NCBI GenBank assembly: GCA_017475005.1
Contig: JAFVGI010000038.1
Location: forward strand, 62,001 to 126,000
From: Prevotella sp.
Lineage (GTDB): Bacteria; Bacteroidota; Bacteroidia; Bacteroidales; Bacteroidaceae
DNA length: 64,000 nucleotides
Reading direction: 5' to 3'
The notes below the pieces were generated by a model. The model did no database searches and was not told the DNA's origin. It saw only the letters and a program-made list of their open reading frames with translations. A program made the translations under genes and the position numbers. Every line of letters begins with the position of its first letter. Position 1 is the stretch's first letter. Below, in pieces: positions 53,680-61,900 of the stretch.

Positions 53680-54840
53680 CTCTATTTCATCAATCTGCAT
53701 GACAATAGATTTATATTTTGCTTTAAGCCTCTTACGCACCCCAAAAAGACTAATCTTATATAGGAATTTATAAAGTAAGCGCTTAACACATAATTTCACT
53801 ATATCGCCAACTTCTGTTTTTTTACGCTCAGTAACATTCGCCTTCATCCACAGATAGCATTCGTTACCAAACGGATTGTCAAAATAATTATATACATCAA
53901 GTCTTTCTCTAAAAACTTGTCGTTCTTTATTCGTTATCTTTTCTCCATTTTCGTAAAATGCATACTTATATGTTACCTTTCCCAGTTCTTCCTGCCCCAT
54001 GTCGAACATCATTTTCTCATACATTAAACTCAGATTCCACACAGGGTCACCTTCTTTGGCAAACAAAGCTAACATTACCCTATGATCCCCTGAATCAAAT
54101 CCTGTAAAATGGTAAAATTTTAATGGACGTCCATTTACTTTCCAACCATCTTTTTCATCACCTGTCAACTTACGATGTGAGAGGTTCCATGTTGCAACAT
54201 TGTATTCAGGATCATGAATAATCTTAACAAAATCAAAAAGCGCTGGTGCTATATCTCCCCATTTCTGATCAGTAAACAATCCGTGTGGAATATCATCATA
54301 ACAGAATTCCATAAGTCTGTCATTCCACCAATTCAAGAAGCGAAGGCCATTTTCATCATTTTTGACAGCAAAGAAACCGAAATTATAAACGCCATGCATT
54401 AAAGAGCAAATCTCATCATTCATGACATTCTGTCGAGTTGTAGCAGGTTCGGTCTGGTGTGGAGTCAGTAATACACTATTAGAATCCAACATGGTGCTAA
54501 GTGGAGTAAGGTCATCAAAAACACCTATATCAGGATCTAGATACACAATCTTATCTGTTTTTGTTTCTTGGAGTATATGTAAAGCTGCAGCACCTTTCAC
54601 TGCAGTACACAATTCTACCACAGAATGTTCAAAAAACCACTTCTTATTGTTATCTGTTTTAATAAAATCCTCAGCATTCCAAACATAGTCAAAATCTTCT
54701 TTATCTATGTCAAAGTTCTCTGGAAGATTATCAGAAACGACAAGATGCATAACAGCATCAGGATTATACCTTTTTAAGGTATAAGCTAAAACACGTGCCT
54801 TAGGCAGATAGCATGTTGTTATAGACGTAAAGAAATGCAT
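53659..54840 (-). CDS. GT-A-fold glycosyltransferase (GT8-like)
   Basis: 393 residues. The N-terminal F-F-T-S-I-T-T-C-Y-L-P-K-A, K-G-A-A-A-L near 82 and Y-L-D-P-D-I-G-V-F near 97 (DxD) suggest a retaining GT-A enzyme of GT8 character. F-Y-H-F-T-G-F-D near 238 would be the downstream His-Phe active-site segment. The last ~60 residues are basic and helical, perhaps membrane associated. Specificity unknown. Confidence 0.72.
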   Translation of the reverse strand: MHFFTSITTCYLPKARVLAYTLKRYNPDAVMHLVVSDNLPENFDIDKEDFDYVWNAEDFIKTDNNKKWFFEHSVVELCTAVKGAAALHILQETKTDKIVYLDPDIGVFDDLTPLSTMLDSNSVLLTPHQTEPATTRQNVMNDEICSLMHGVYNFGFFAVKNDENGLRFLNWWNDRLMEFCYDDIPHGLFTDQKWGDIAPALFDFVKIIHDPEYNVATWNLSHRKLTGDEKDGWKVNGRPLKFYHFTGFDSGDHRVMLALFAKEGDPVWNLSLMYEKMMFDMGQEELGKVTYKYAFYENGEKITNKERQVFRERLDVYNYFDNPFGNECYLWMKANVTERKKTEVGDIVKLCVKRLLYKFLYKISLFGVRKRLKAKYKSIVMQIDEIEKIISVQ

Positions 54841-54850
54841 AGTATAAAAA

Positions 54851-56146
54851 TTATTTATTAAGAAACTGTTTTATGTTATCAACTATATATTTTGTATTAA
54901 AACTTTCCAAAATCAAACCCTTTGAGTATTTGCTCACCCTCTCGTATGGAGCGCCAAAATTAAAACAAGCAATTGGTATATTCATCGACATTGCTTCTGA
55001 AGTCGTATACGAGAATGTTTCTGGACAAATCGAGGAAATAAAAATAATATCAATTTTCTCCTTCTGGATTAGCATAGGTAAATTATCTGGAGTATATCTA
55101 CCTGTCACATGTAATTTAGGGTGCGAAACATCAAAAGTACCAATAATCTTAAGATTTATATCATTATCATATGATTCTATATAATTGAGCAAATCTATAA
55201 CGATACTTCTACCTTTACAAATCTGCCCCATATCTCCAAGAAAACCAATATTAATGCCTTTGTGAGAAGGAACTTCAACTGTAGGATATTCTCTCGTTTT
55301 GTGTGGAACTATTATTGTCTTATTCTCAAGTTGAGGATATATTGATATAAATAATTTTGAAACCTCACTTGAAAAAGCCACAAATTCATCTAATGTTGTA
55401 CTGAAAAAATCCCCCCAGGCATGTCGCCATTCCGCCAATGTAGTAGCACCAGAACGTAATATTCCATTTTCCCAATCAGACTCATGAAATCTTTTTTTAC
55501 TAAGACAAGTCTCACAGTTTTGAGATTGAAGACGACAATAAATATCGTTGTAATCAAGCAAATAAAAACTTGGACATATCGCATGATAGTCATGTCCCCT
55601 AAATGACACTTTCGTCTTCCTATGCGTTTCTTTAAACTCCTTAACTTTTTCAAGGATGTCTGTTGATTTCGGATAGCCAACAAGATTATTAACTATTATC
55701 TCAGATATCTTTAGTCCTCCTAGAAAATCCCAAATCTCTTGCAATGAAGCAAATACCAGTTTTTTTTCACCTTCTATATTTATGCTCGAAAGTTGGTATG
55801 AAAAATTATATGCAAAAAATTGCATGCGAATAAAATTTGTAGAAGAAAGCCCTTCCTCAAAAACATTTCGCGAATAGGTATCTGTTCCACCACCTAAAGA
55901 ATGATCTATCCATAACACTGTTTTCTTTTGAGGAGATATAGAATCTAGAAAGAGCCGAATATTCTCCTGTGAAGTTGGGATATTCTGTATATGTTTTTTA
56001 TTCTTAAATTTTGCGAATCTTATTCCCAGAATCCACATAGAAACATACACAGAAATCTCTTTTTTAAAAAGAGTTATTCCACAGAATTTATATTTCCGAC
56101 ATACATAGTTTGGCTTGTGAATCCTTATTTTCTTATAAAACTTCAT
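54851..56146 (-). CDS. GT4-like glycosyltransferase
   Basis: 431 residues. V-L-W-I-D-H-S-L-G-G-G-T-D near residue 76 is the GT4 glycine-rich loop. Two CxxC-like sites (C-E-T-C) near 210 are unusual, and the donor-binding end reads C-P-E-T-F-S-Y-T-T-S-E-A near 375. The N-terminal ~50 residues are basic and unlike common GT4 starts. The AT content is notably high. Confidence 0.72.
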   Translation of the reverse strand: MKFYKKIRIHKPNYVCRKYKFCGITLFKKEISVYVSMWILGIRFAKFKNKKHIQNIPTSQENIRLFLDSISPQKKTVLWIDHSLGGGTDTYSRNVFEEGLSSTNFIRMQFFAYNFSYQLSSINIEGEKKLVFASLQEIWDFLGGLKISEIIVNNLVGYPKSTDILEKVKEFKETHRKTKVSFRGHDYHAICPSFYLLDYNDIYCRLQSQNCETCLSKKRFHESDWENGILRSGATTLAEWRHAWGDFFSTTLDEFVAFSSEVSKLFISIYPQLENKTIIVPHKTREYPTVEVPSHKGINIGFLGDMGQICKGRSIVIDLLNYIESYDNDINLKIIGTFDVSHPKLHVTGRYTPDNLPMLIQKEKIDIIFISSICPETFSYTTSEAMSMNIPIACFNFGAPYERVSKYSKGLILESFNTKYIVDNIKQFLNK

Positions 56147-56317
56147 TCTTCAATCAATATGAAAAATTCAAAATATTCATTCTTTTTCTAACATCTTGTA
56201 CTTCGTTTTTGCAAAATTACAAAAAAATTATGAAAAAATTATGAAAATAACAAATTATTTCGTGAAAAATTAATATTTATATCTTTTTTAGTAAAAAAAA
56301 CAACATATTCCCTATTA
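56147..56317. other. AT-rich gap between two minus-strand glycosyltransferase genes
   Basis: 171 bases, very rich in A and T. On the minus strand a possible -7 box TAATTTTG occupies 56219-56212, 66 bases before the GT4-like ATG, but no -33 TTTG lies at 19-21 bp. Nothing else was seen. Confidence 0.35.
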
Positions 56318-57763
56318 CTATAATAAATACACATATACCAACAGTGAAATACAAATTGAAAGCAAAACACAAGTTACAAGAAAAAGTTTACGATAGAATT
56401 TATTCCGCTTCAAATAATATATTACACGTGCCTCTAATTCTTTTACACGTGCTTCTAATTCTTGATTGTGTCTCAACAGTCCCTGTATATGATCATTTTG
56501 GCTTTCCATTTCTCTATCTTTCCTCAAAAGGCATTCTGAAGCATTCTTAAGTTGAGTTTGCAATTCGTTTATAATACTGTGGGTTTTCCTTGTATTTGTG
56601 TAAAAACGATATGTCCTTATGTTCTTTTGATACGTATCATCAGAATTCTCTGGTATTAACTTGTAAGGAAAAGCAAGGATATTAACATGAATACTTATTA
56701 CTCTTCTATATAAATCCTGATTATCTTCATATGCTTCATTCCCGTATAAAATAGAGATATATTGGCTATCTATATTAGTAAGATATTCTTCAAAAGAGTC
56801 TTTCACAAAAACAATGCGATCAGGATATTGCGACATCATTTCTTCAATGATCATCTGAATATTATCTGATGACACATTGTCTATAACTACAATATTATGT
56901 TTGAAGTTTCCTATTTGCCAAAGTGCAGATTCAATGGTTCTTGCAATTGTATCCTTATTATTATGAGCTAAAATTATTGTTGTTACTGTTGTGCCATCAA
57001 AAGCATCAGAATTTACCTTATAAATATATTTTTCAGCAAAGTCTCTTATTGTATACAAATAGTCAGGATTACATCTTACAGATTTGGAATTCTCTCTATA
57101 CATAACCAGTTTTTTATCTAAGAAACCAATATGATATCCAAGAGAAGTTACATTGATATTAAAAGGATAATCCTCAAGCAATTTGCATTCTTCGTCATAT
57201 CCGCCAATTTGATTCCATATTATTCTTTTATATATAAGTGATGCTGCTGGAATAAAATTACCCTGTAATAAAGCTTTATTTTGTGACGAGGCATCTTGCA
57301 GAATCCTTAATTTATCAATTGATACATTCCAGAAATCTACCATTGCAGAAGCCCCTTCTCCAAAAAGTTCGATATCACAACAAGCTATATCACAACCTGT
57401 TTTATAGCAATAGTTTACGATTTCTTCAACATATGTCGGTTTCAGTATATCATCACCTCCCAACACCTTTAACCATTCACCTTCAGCGATACGACAACCT
57501 CGGTTACAGTTAGAAGAAATACCTGTATTACAAGGTGTTGTAATTAATTCGGCTTTGACAAAACGTTCTTTATTCTGTTTTATCCATTCTTTTACAGATT
57601 CTACCGTGTTATCTGTTGGAGAACAGTCATCTGAAACTATTAGTTCGATATTCTTATATGTCTGTGCTTTTATACTATTAAGAGTTTCAATAATATAAGG
57701 CATAGAATTATAAGTGATAACTACAATTGAAACTAATGGGCAACAGGTATTTTCTTTTCTCAT
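56318..57763 (-). CDS. GT2 glycosyltransferase with second domain, coiled coil and C-terminal membrane helix
   Basis: 481 residues from the ATG at 57763; a TTG at 57808 would add 15. A first GT2 domain has S-I-V-V-I-T-Y-N, S-D-D-C-S-P-T-D and L-G-G-D-D near residue 100. A second, shorter GT2-like stretch begins T-T-I-I-L-A-H-N-N-K-D near 262. Then come a coiled coil (~410-455, E-L-E-A-R-V-K-E-L-E-A-R-V) and one membrane helix at the end. The second domain lacks a clear DxD and may only bind. Confidence 0.75.
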   Translation of the reverse strand: MRKENTCCPLVSIVVITYNSMPYIIETLNSIKAQTYKNIELIVSDDCSPTDNTVESVKEWIKQNKERFVKAELITTPCNTGISSNCNRGCRIAEGEWLKVLGGDDILKPTYVEEIVNYCYKTGCDIACCDIELFGEGASAMVDFWNVSIDKLRILQDASSQNKALLQGNFIPAASLIYKRIIWNQIGGYDEECKLLEDYPFNINVTSLGYHIGFLDKKLVMYRENSKSVRCNPDYLYTIRDFAEKYIYKVNSDAFDGTTVTTIILAHNNKDTIARTIESALWQIGNFKHNIVVIDNVSSDNIQMIIEEMMSQYPDRIVFVKDSFEEYLTNIDSQYISILYGNEAYEDNQDLYRRVISIHVNILAFPYKLIPENSDDTYQKNIRTYRFYTNTRKTHSIINELQTQLKNASECLLRKDREMESQNDHIQGLLRHNQELEARVKELEARVIYYLKRNKFYRKLFLVTCVLLSICISLLVYVYLL

Positions 57764-57810
57764 CGTATAATAATCATTATCTATTTTCAAATTTAAGTTA
57801 AAATACAATA

Positions 57811-58947
57811 TTACAACATCTGAAACCGATTAATAATCTCCACAACCCGTGCCACATTCTCTAAATCGATAGCTGGGCCGATAGGCAGAGACAGTTCCTC
57901 ATCAGCCAAGCGTTCTGTAACAGGTAACGAGAGTTGAGGAATGTTCCATGCCTCCTTACTGTAGCACTCTTGCTTGTGAGGTGGGATTGGGTAGTGGCAT
58001 ACAGTACCCACGCCATTTTCTTCGAGATAGTCGTGCAGACGATCACGATTCTCCTTACCTTTCACAATGATTGGGAAGAGGTGATATGCGTTCTGCTCGT
58101 CAGGAAGGAGATCTGGCAGGGTGATGAGAGAATTATTGATGTGCTCATAGTAGTAGTGAGCAACTTCCTTTCGATGTTGATTGTCCTCATTGAGGTACTT
58201 TAGTTTCACATCCAGCACAGCAGCTTGTATTTCGTCAAGACGACTATTGCGTCCTGCATACTTGAAAACATACTTCTTTTGAGAGCCATAATTGGCTAAT
58301 GCTCGTACTGCAGCAGCGAGTTCCGAATCATTTGTTGTAACAGCTCCTCCATCACCAAGTGCGCCTAAATTCTTACCTGGGTAAAAACTGTGACCAGCGG
58401 CATCACCTATAGAACCAGTTACTCGCCCATCTTTGAACTTACATCCATGACTCTGTGCACAATCTTCAACCAACTTCAGGTTATACTTCTTGCACAACTC
58501 GCCAATCTTTTCCGTATATGCTATGCGTCCATACAGGTGTACTATAGCGATGGCTTTGGTCTTTGGTGTTATCAGGCTTTCAATCAGATCGTCATCAATC
58601 TCCAAAGTGTTTGCCTTTGGCTCACAAAGTACTGGCACCAAATCATTCTCTGTTATGGCAAGAATGGTTGCAATGTATGTGTTGGCTGGGACAATTACCT
58701 CATCGCCTGGTTTCATTACTCCCATCTCGATATATGCACGAAATATCCATATGAGGGCATCCAAACCATTGGCACAACCAATGGTGTAATTTGTACCAAC
58801 AAACTTTGAATAGTCCTTCTCGAACTTTTTGTTTTCAGCACCTTGAAGGTACCAGCCATTGTTTACCACTCGAGTAACAGCTTCGGTAATTTCTTCACCA
58901 TGAAGAGCGGTGACTTCCTTGAGGGACAGGAAAGGTATCTCTATCAT
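57811..58947 (-). CDS. fdtB: DegT/DnrJ-family sugar aminotransferase (FdtB/QdtB-like)
   Basis: PLP-dependent, 378 residues. F-L-S-L-K-E at the start, [12 protein letters not shown] near 55, D-C-A-Q-S-H-G near 160, and [11 protein letters not shown] near 185 with the PLP Lys. With the two ketoisomerase-like genes and the acetyltransferase gene upstream, it should aminate dTDP-3-keto-6-deoxyhexose at C3. Whether the product is Fuc3N or Qui3N depends on the isomerase. Confidence 0.88.
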   Translation of the reverse strand: MIEIPFLSLKEVTALHGEEITEAVTRVVNNGWYLQGAENKKFEKDYSKFVGTNYTIGCANGLDALIWIFRAYIEMGVMKPGDEVIVPANTYIATILAITENDLVPVLCEPKANTLEIDDDLIESLITPKTKAIAIVHLYGRIAYTEKIGELCKKYNLKLVEDCAQSHGCKFKDGRVTGSIGDAAGHSFYPGKNLGALGDGGAVTTNDSELAAAVRALANYGSQKKYVFKYAGRNSRLDEIQAAVLDVKLKYLNEDNQHRKEVAHYYYEHINNSLITLPDLLPDEQNAYHLFPIIVKGKENRDRLHDYLEENGVGTVCHYPIPPHKQECYSKEAWNIPQLSLPVTERLADEELSLPIGPAIDLENVARVVEIINRFQML

Positions 58948-58964
58948 GATTGATTTTTTATTGT

Positions 58965-59495
58965 TTAATAGTTGATTTCAGAATTGTCGTGTACATTACC
59001 ATCCTTGTCGCGGAATTGAAGATCAAGGGTCTTGTTGTCCTTGGTAATATATCCCTTCATCTGAGCAGGATTGCCCATCCAGAGGGTGTTCTTTGGGATA
59101 TTCTTGGTGATAACAGAACCTGCTCCAATCATAGCGTGACTGCCGATGGTAATGCCTGGAAGAATGGTAGAACCTGCACCAATAGATGCACCTTTACAAA
59201 TCTTTGTGGTAAGCAGCTTCCAGTCCTTATTCTTTGCTCGAGGATAGAGATCGTTAGTGAAGGTACAGTTTGCACCAATCATCACGTTGTCTTCAAGCTC
59301 TATACCGTCCCAAATCTGCACACCACACTTTATGGTACAGTTGTTACCTATCTTCACCTCATTTTCTATGAGGCAATGAGAACAAATATTACAGTTCTCA
59401 CCAATCTTAGCATTAGGGAACACTACACAGAACTGCCATATATTTGTTGACTCTGGGATATTATCGCACATACAATCTGCTAATCTATGTATCAT
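58965..59495 (-). CDS. fdtC: Left-handed beta-helix N-acetyltransferase (FdtC/QdtC-like)
   Basis: 176 residues from the ATG at 59495 (M-I-H-R-L-A-D-C), chosen because homologues start at this point; an in-frame ATG at 59546 would add 17 residues without homology. Hexapeptide repeats run from ~20 to 145 (I-G-E-N-C-N-I, I-G-N-N-C-T-I, I-G-A-G-S-T-I). It would N-acetylate the C3 amino group of the dTDP-amino sugar with acetyl-CoA. Confidence 0.83.
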   Translation of the reverse strand: MIHRLADCMCDNIPESTNIWQFCVVFPNAKIGENCNICSHCLIENEVKIGNNCTIKCGVQIWDGIELEDNVMIGANCTFTNDLYPRAKNKDWKLLTTKICKGASIGAGSTILPGITIGSHAMIGAGSVITKNIPKNTLWMGNPAQMKGYITKDNKTLDLQFRDKDGNVHDNSEINY

Positions 59496-59557
59496 AAACT
59501 TTCTATTTAAAATATTTACTCCGATAGACTCGGTAAAATAGTCCACTAAAAAAGGAA

Positions 59558-59977
59558 CTAAGATTTCCGATATTCCAGAAATTCTTCATAGTCACGAATG
59601 TAGTCTTCAGCATTATATAGATCCGAGGCAAGTACCATACAAACTGCTCCAGAAGAGAAATCTCCAAGATTACGCCACATTCCAGGCTTAACATAAAGCC
59701 CTTGATATGGTCTATTCAGAAAGAAACTCCGTTTACATTTCCCATCATCAAGTGTTACTGTAAATGAACCGCTGGCTGCAACAATCAATTGTTCCAAATC
59801 CCTATGAGCATGCGAACCACGATTCTCGCCACCAGGAACATCATATAGATAATACACACGTTTTACGTCAAATGGGAGAGTCACTCCATTTTCTACCACT
59901 GAAAGATTACCTTTACGATCGCTGTGATGACGATTCAGTTCTATTATTGAGCAATCAAAAACATTATATTTTTCCAT
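59558..59977 (-). CDS. fdtA: dTDP-4-keto-6-deoxyhexose 3,4-ketoisomerase (FdtA/QdtA type)
   Basis: Small cupin of 139 residues. R-G-S-H-A-H-R near 53-59 keeps both active-site His (H56, H58), and D-V-P-G-G near 46, Y-L-Y-D and G-L-Y-V-K-P-G-M-W near 93 are family marks. It shifts the keto group from C4 to C3 before amination. It overlaps its upstream paralogue by 14 bases. Galacto or gluco outcome cannot be told by eye. Confidence 0.85.
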   Translation of the reverse strand: MEKYNVFDCSIIELNRHHSDRKGNLSVVENGVTLPFDVKRVYYLYDVPGGENRGSHAHRDLEQLIVAASGSFTVTLDDGKCKRSFFLNRPYQGLYVKPGMWRNLGDFSSGAVCMVLASDLYNAEDYIRDYEEFLEYRKS

Positions 59978-60383
59978 TATCTTTCAATGTTAGGTATTCT
60001 TGGTAATCACGAACATAGTCATTTACATCATAATGCATGGAGCCAAATTCCAACGCTAAAGAATTGGTAGAAAAGTTCTCAATCTCACGCCACAACCCTG
60101 CTGGAACATATAGACCATAATAAGAACGGCTCAATGTAAACTTCTTCTTCATATTTCCATCATCAACAATCACATCGAATGCACCAGAAAGGGCTACTAT
60201 GAACTCCTGATTCTGTTTGAAGGCATGTCCTCCTCGCACCTCACCACCAGGAACATCATATATCCAATATGTTCGTTTTATCTCAAAAGGAATATGATCC
60301 AACTGCTCTATAAAAGAGAGGTTTCCACGTGCGTCCAGAAACTTTGGAAGCTCTATAATTTTTACGTCCTCTATTTTGCTCAT
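59964..60383 (-). CDS. Second FdtA/WxcM-like cupin with altered active site
   Basis: 139 residues, the same length and layout as the following gene, of which it is a paralogue. The motif reads R-G-G-H-A-F-K, so the second catalytic His is Phe55, while H53 is kept. It may be an isomerase with another specificity, an inactive partner, or a subunit of a mixed dimer. First gene of the minus-strand operon, with its own promoter. Confidence 0.8.
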   Translation of the reverse strand: MSKIEDVKIIELPKFLDARGNLSFIEQLDHIPFEIKRTYWIYDVPGGEVRGGHAFKQNQEFIVALSGAFDVIVDDGNMKKKFTLSRSYYGLYVPAGLWREIENFSTNSLALEFGSMHYDVNDYVRDYQEYLTLKDNGKI

Positions 60384-60440
60384 ATGTTATATTTGTCTGT
60401 AGCGATGACCTACTTCTCGTTAATTCTTTTTTTCTGCTTG

Positions 60441-60471
60441 CAAATTTACAAATTAAAAATGAACTGGCAAA
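60441..60471 (-). promoter_or_regulatory. Promoter of the minus-strand amino-sugar/glycan operon
   Basis: On the minus strand a -33 TTTG (60471-60468), 19 bp, and TAAATTTG (60448-60441). The first ATG is at 60383, giving a leader of about 50 bases. The rest of the divergent gap (60472-60596) shows no further element. Confidence 0.65.
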
Positions 60472-60596
60472 ATCTTTATTCGTTTTTTTGCACATATTGT
60501 AGTTTTTGTGGCGTTTATTCGTCGATTTTCGCCTTCTTTACTTCATACTGAAGTACCCATCGCAGAGAAACTTTCTAAAAAAGTGAGAGGAAAATT

Positions 60597-60626
60597 TTGT
60601 TGATTCAAAATTATTTTTTATTTTTG
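60597..60626 (+). promoter_or_regulatory. Promoter of the repeat leader and HU-like gene
   Basis: TTG at 60597-60599, 19 bp, then TATTTTTG at 60619-60626. The start would be near 60632, just before the repeat block. Confidence 0.65.
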
Positions 60627-60640
60627 CAGGCGGAAAAGTT

Positions 60641-60757
60641 ATGTTCAAGGGCCTAAAACACCTGTCCAAGGCCTATAAACTACTGTACAAGGGCTTTGGA
60701 CACATGTTCACGGGCCTGAAATGGAAAATCCCCCGAGGGGGAAGAAAAAAACTATAA
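60641..60757 (+). CDS. Possible 38-residue cationic peptide spanning the repeats
   Basis: An ATG nine or so bases after the likely transcription start opens 38 codons ending in TAA at 60755-60757. The four 21-bp repeats are in frame, so the peptide has a 7-residue repeat (M-F-K-G-L-K-H, L-S-K-A-Y-K-L, L-Y-K-G-F-G-H, M-F-T-G-L-K-W) and a basic tail P-R-G-G-R-K-K-L. It could be a real small protein, a leader peptide, or chance. No clear ribosome-binding site is seen. It ends 24 bases before the HU-like ATG. Confidence 0.35.
   Translation: MFKGLKHLSKAYKLLYKGFGHMFTGLKWKIPRGGRKKL
60642..60725 (+). repeat. Four tandem 21-bp repeats in the leader of the HU-like gene
   Basis: Units at 60642, 60663, 60684 and 60705, each starting TGT-C-A-(A/C)-GG, with consensus roughly TGTTCAAGGGCCTAAAACAC. 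21 bp is two helical turns. Units 2 and 3 also pair (TGTCCAA with TTGGACA). A short CCCCC/GGGGG hairpin follows at 60731-60742. Confidence 0.9.
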
Positions 60758-60781
60758 CCAACTAAAAACAAATAAAAGACT

Positions 60782-61450
60782 ATGGCAAATTACATTTTAC
60801 AGGAACTCCCAGCGGGAATGTCTGACGGAAAGAAGGTTGTATTCCCTAAAATGGATGCATACAACATGCTTGAATATGATAAAGTCCTGGAAGAGATAAG
60901 CAATCAGGACAGCACATTACATAAGGGCACTATCCGAAACGTTTTGGATGCTCTCACAAAAATGATGATAACCTGGCTGCCAGAAGGACACTCTATGAAG
61001 ATTGACGGATTGGGTATTTTCTCTCTTTCTTTGGAATTTGACACCACTACTCCTTCCGAGAACAAAGAGGCAAAGCAACAGAAGAAAGGTGATGCCAACG
61101 ATGATCCGAAGACCAGCTATCGTCATGTAAGAATAAAGAAGATAAACTTCAAGCCTGACGCAAAGTTGATAGCTGAAATGAATAAAAAATCTGACTTCGA
61201 GCGTGCTACTCCCGAAGTTCTTGTTCCAAGGAAAGAGAAATATAACCTTCAGGAAAGAATAGCGATAGCATTGGACATCATAAAGAAGAAGGGCTTTATG
61301 ACTCTGCCTGACTACACATCAGCTACGAAGCAAAGTCGCAGTGGTGCTTCCAATGACCTGAAGAAGATTGTTGCTTCTCCCGATTCTCCTATTGCTGTTC
61401 AGGGTAGTCATTCCCACAAGGTCTGGATAAAAAAGGTCAATAAGGAATAG
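60782..61450 (+). CDS. HU/IHF-related DNA-binding protein with C-terminal domain
   Basis: 222 residues. The first ~130 form an HU-like domain: helices, then G-T-I-R-N-V-L-D-A-L near 50, S-M-K-I-D-G-L-G-I-F-S-L near 72 and a DNA-binding arm segment. This matches the Bacteroidota HU-related family in which the N terminus is M-A-x-Y. A charged linker and a C-terminal helical domain (~150-222, L-Q-E-R-I-A-I-A-L-D, S-R-S-G-A-S-N-D-L-K-K) that may be a winged helix follow. Role in nucleoid structure or regulation is inferred. Confidence 0.8.
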   Translation: MANYILQELPAGMSDGKKVVFPKMDAYNMLEYDKVLEEISNQDSTLHKGTIRNVLDALTKMMITWLPEGHSMKIDGLGIFSLSLEFDTTTPSENKEAKQQKKGDANDDPKTSYRHVRIKKINFKPDAKLIAEMNKKSDFERATPEVLVPRKEKYNLQERIAIALDIIKKKGFMTLPDYTSATKQSRSGASNDLKKIVASPDSPIAVQGSHSHKVWIKKVNKE

Positions 61451-61477
61451 TTTTTGGGGGACACCTTTATATATAAT

Positions 61478-61520
61478 AACATCCCACACATTTGAACTCA
61501 TGTGTGGGATGTTTTTTATC
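61478..61520 (+). terminator. Intrinsic terminator after the HU-like gene
   Basis: A perfect 14-bp stem (61478-61491 with 61500-61513), an 8-base loop and a run of six T. It faces trxA from the other side, where the T tract is weaker. Confidence 0.9.
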
Positions 61521-61540
61521 TGCTTTTGCTGTAAGAAGAC

Positions 61541-61855
61541 TTACAGATTTGCCTCGAATTTTGCCTGAAGGGTTGCTTTGTTGCCAGCACCAACGAATTT
61601 GTCAACAATCTCACCATTCTTGAAGAAGATGAGTGTAGGAATATTGCGAATTCCTAATTCCATAGCGATATCTTCGCAATCCTCTACATTACACTTGCCA
61701 ACAACCATTTTGCCGTCATACTCTTCAGCCAACTGAGAGATAACTGGGCCTATCATCTTACAAGGGCCACACCATTCTGCCCAGAAATCAACTACGAGAG
61801 GCAACTGACCGTTCTTCAGTTCTTCGAAGTTTTCGTTTGTGATTCTTACTTCCAT
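61541..61855 (-). CDS. trxA: Thioredoxin
   Basis: 104 residues, a complete thioredoxin fold with the redox motif W-C-G-P-C-K near residue 28-33, the buried Asp in V-D-F-W-A near 22 and the cis-Pro in I-P-T near 73. General cytosolic disulfide reductant. It lies 45 bases downstream of the PorW-like gene in the same direction. Confidence 0.96.
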   Translation of the reverse strand: MEVRITNENFEELKNGQLPLVVDFWAEWCGPCKMIGPVISQLAEEYDGKMVVGKCNVEDCEDIAMELGIRNIPTLIFFKNGEIVDKFVGAGNKATLQAKFEANL

Positions 61856-61900
61856 AATTTTAATGTTTTAAAGTTAATAATATGATTTTCTCATTATGTC

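Noticed and set aside
60641..60757. Smalltalk-type small protein that accompanies HU-like genes in Bacteroides
   Set aside because: Those peptides, as I recall them, have a hydrophobic membrane helix; this one is cationic and repeat-derived.
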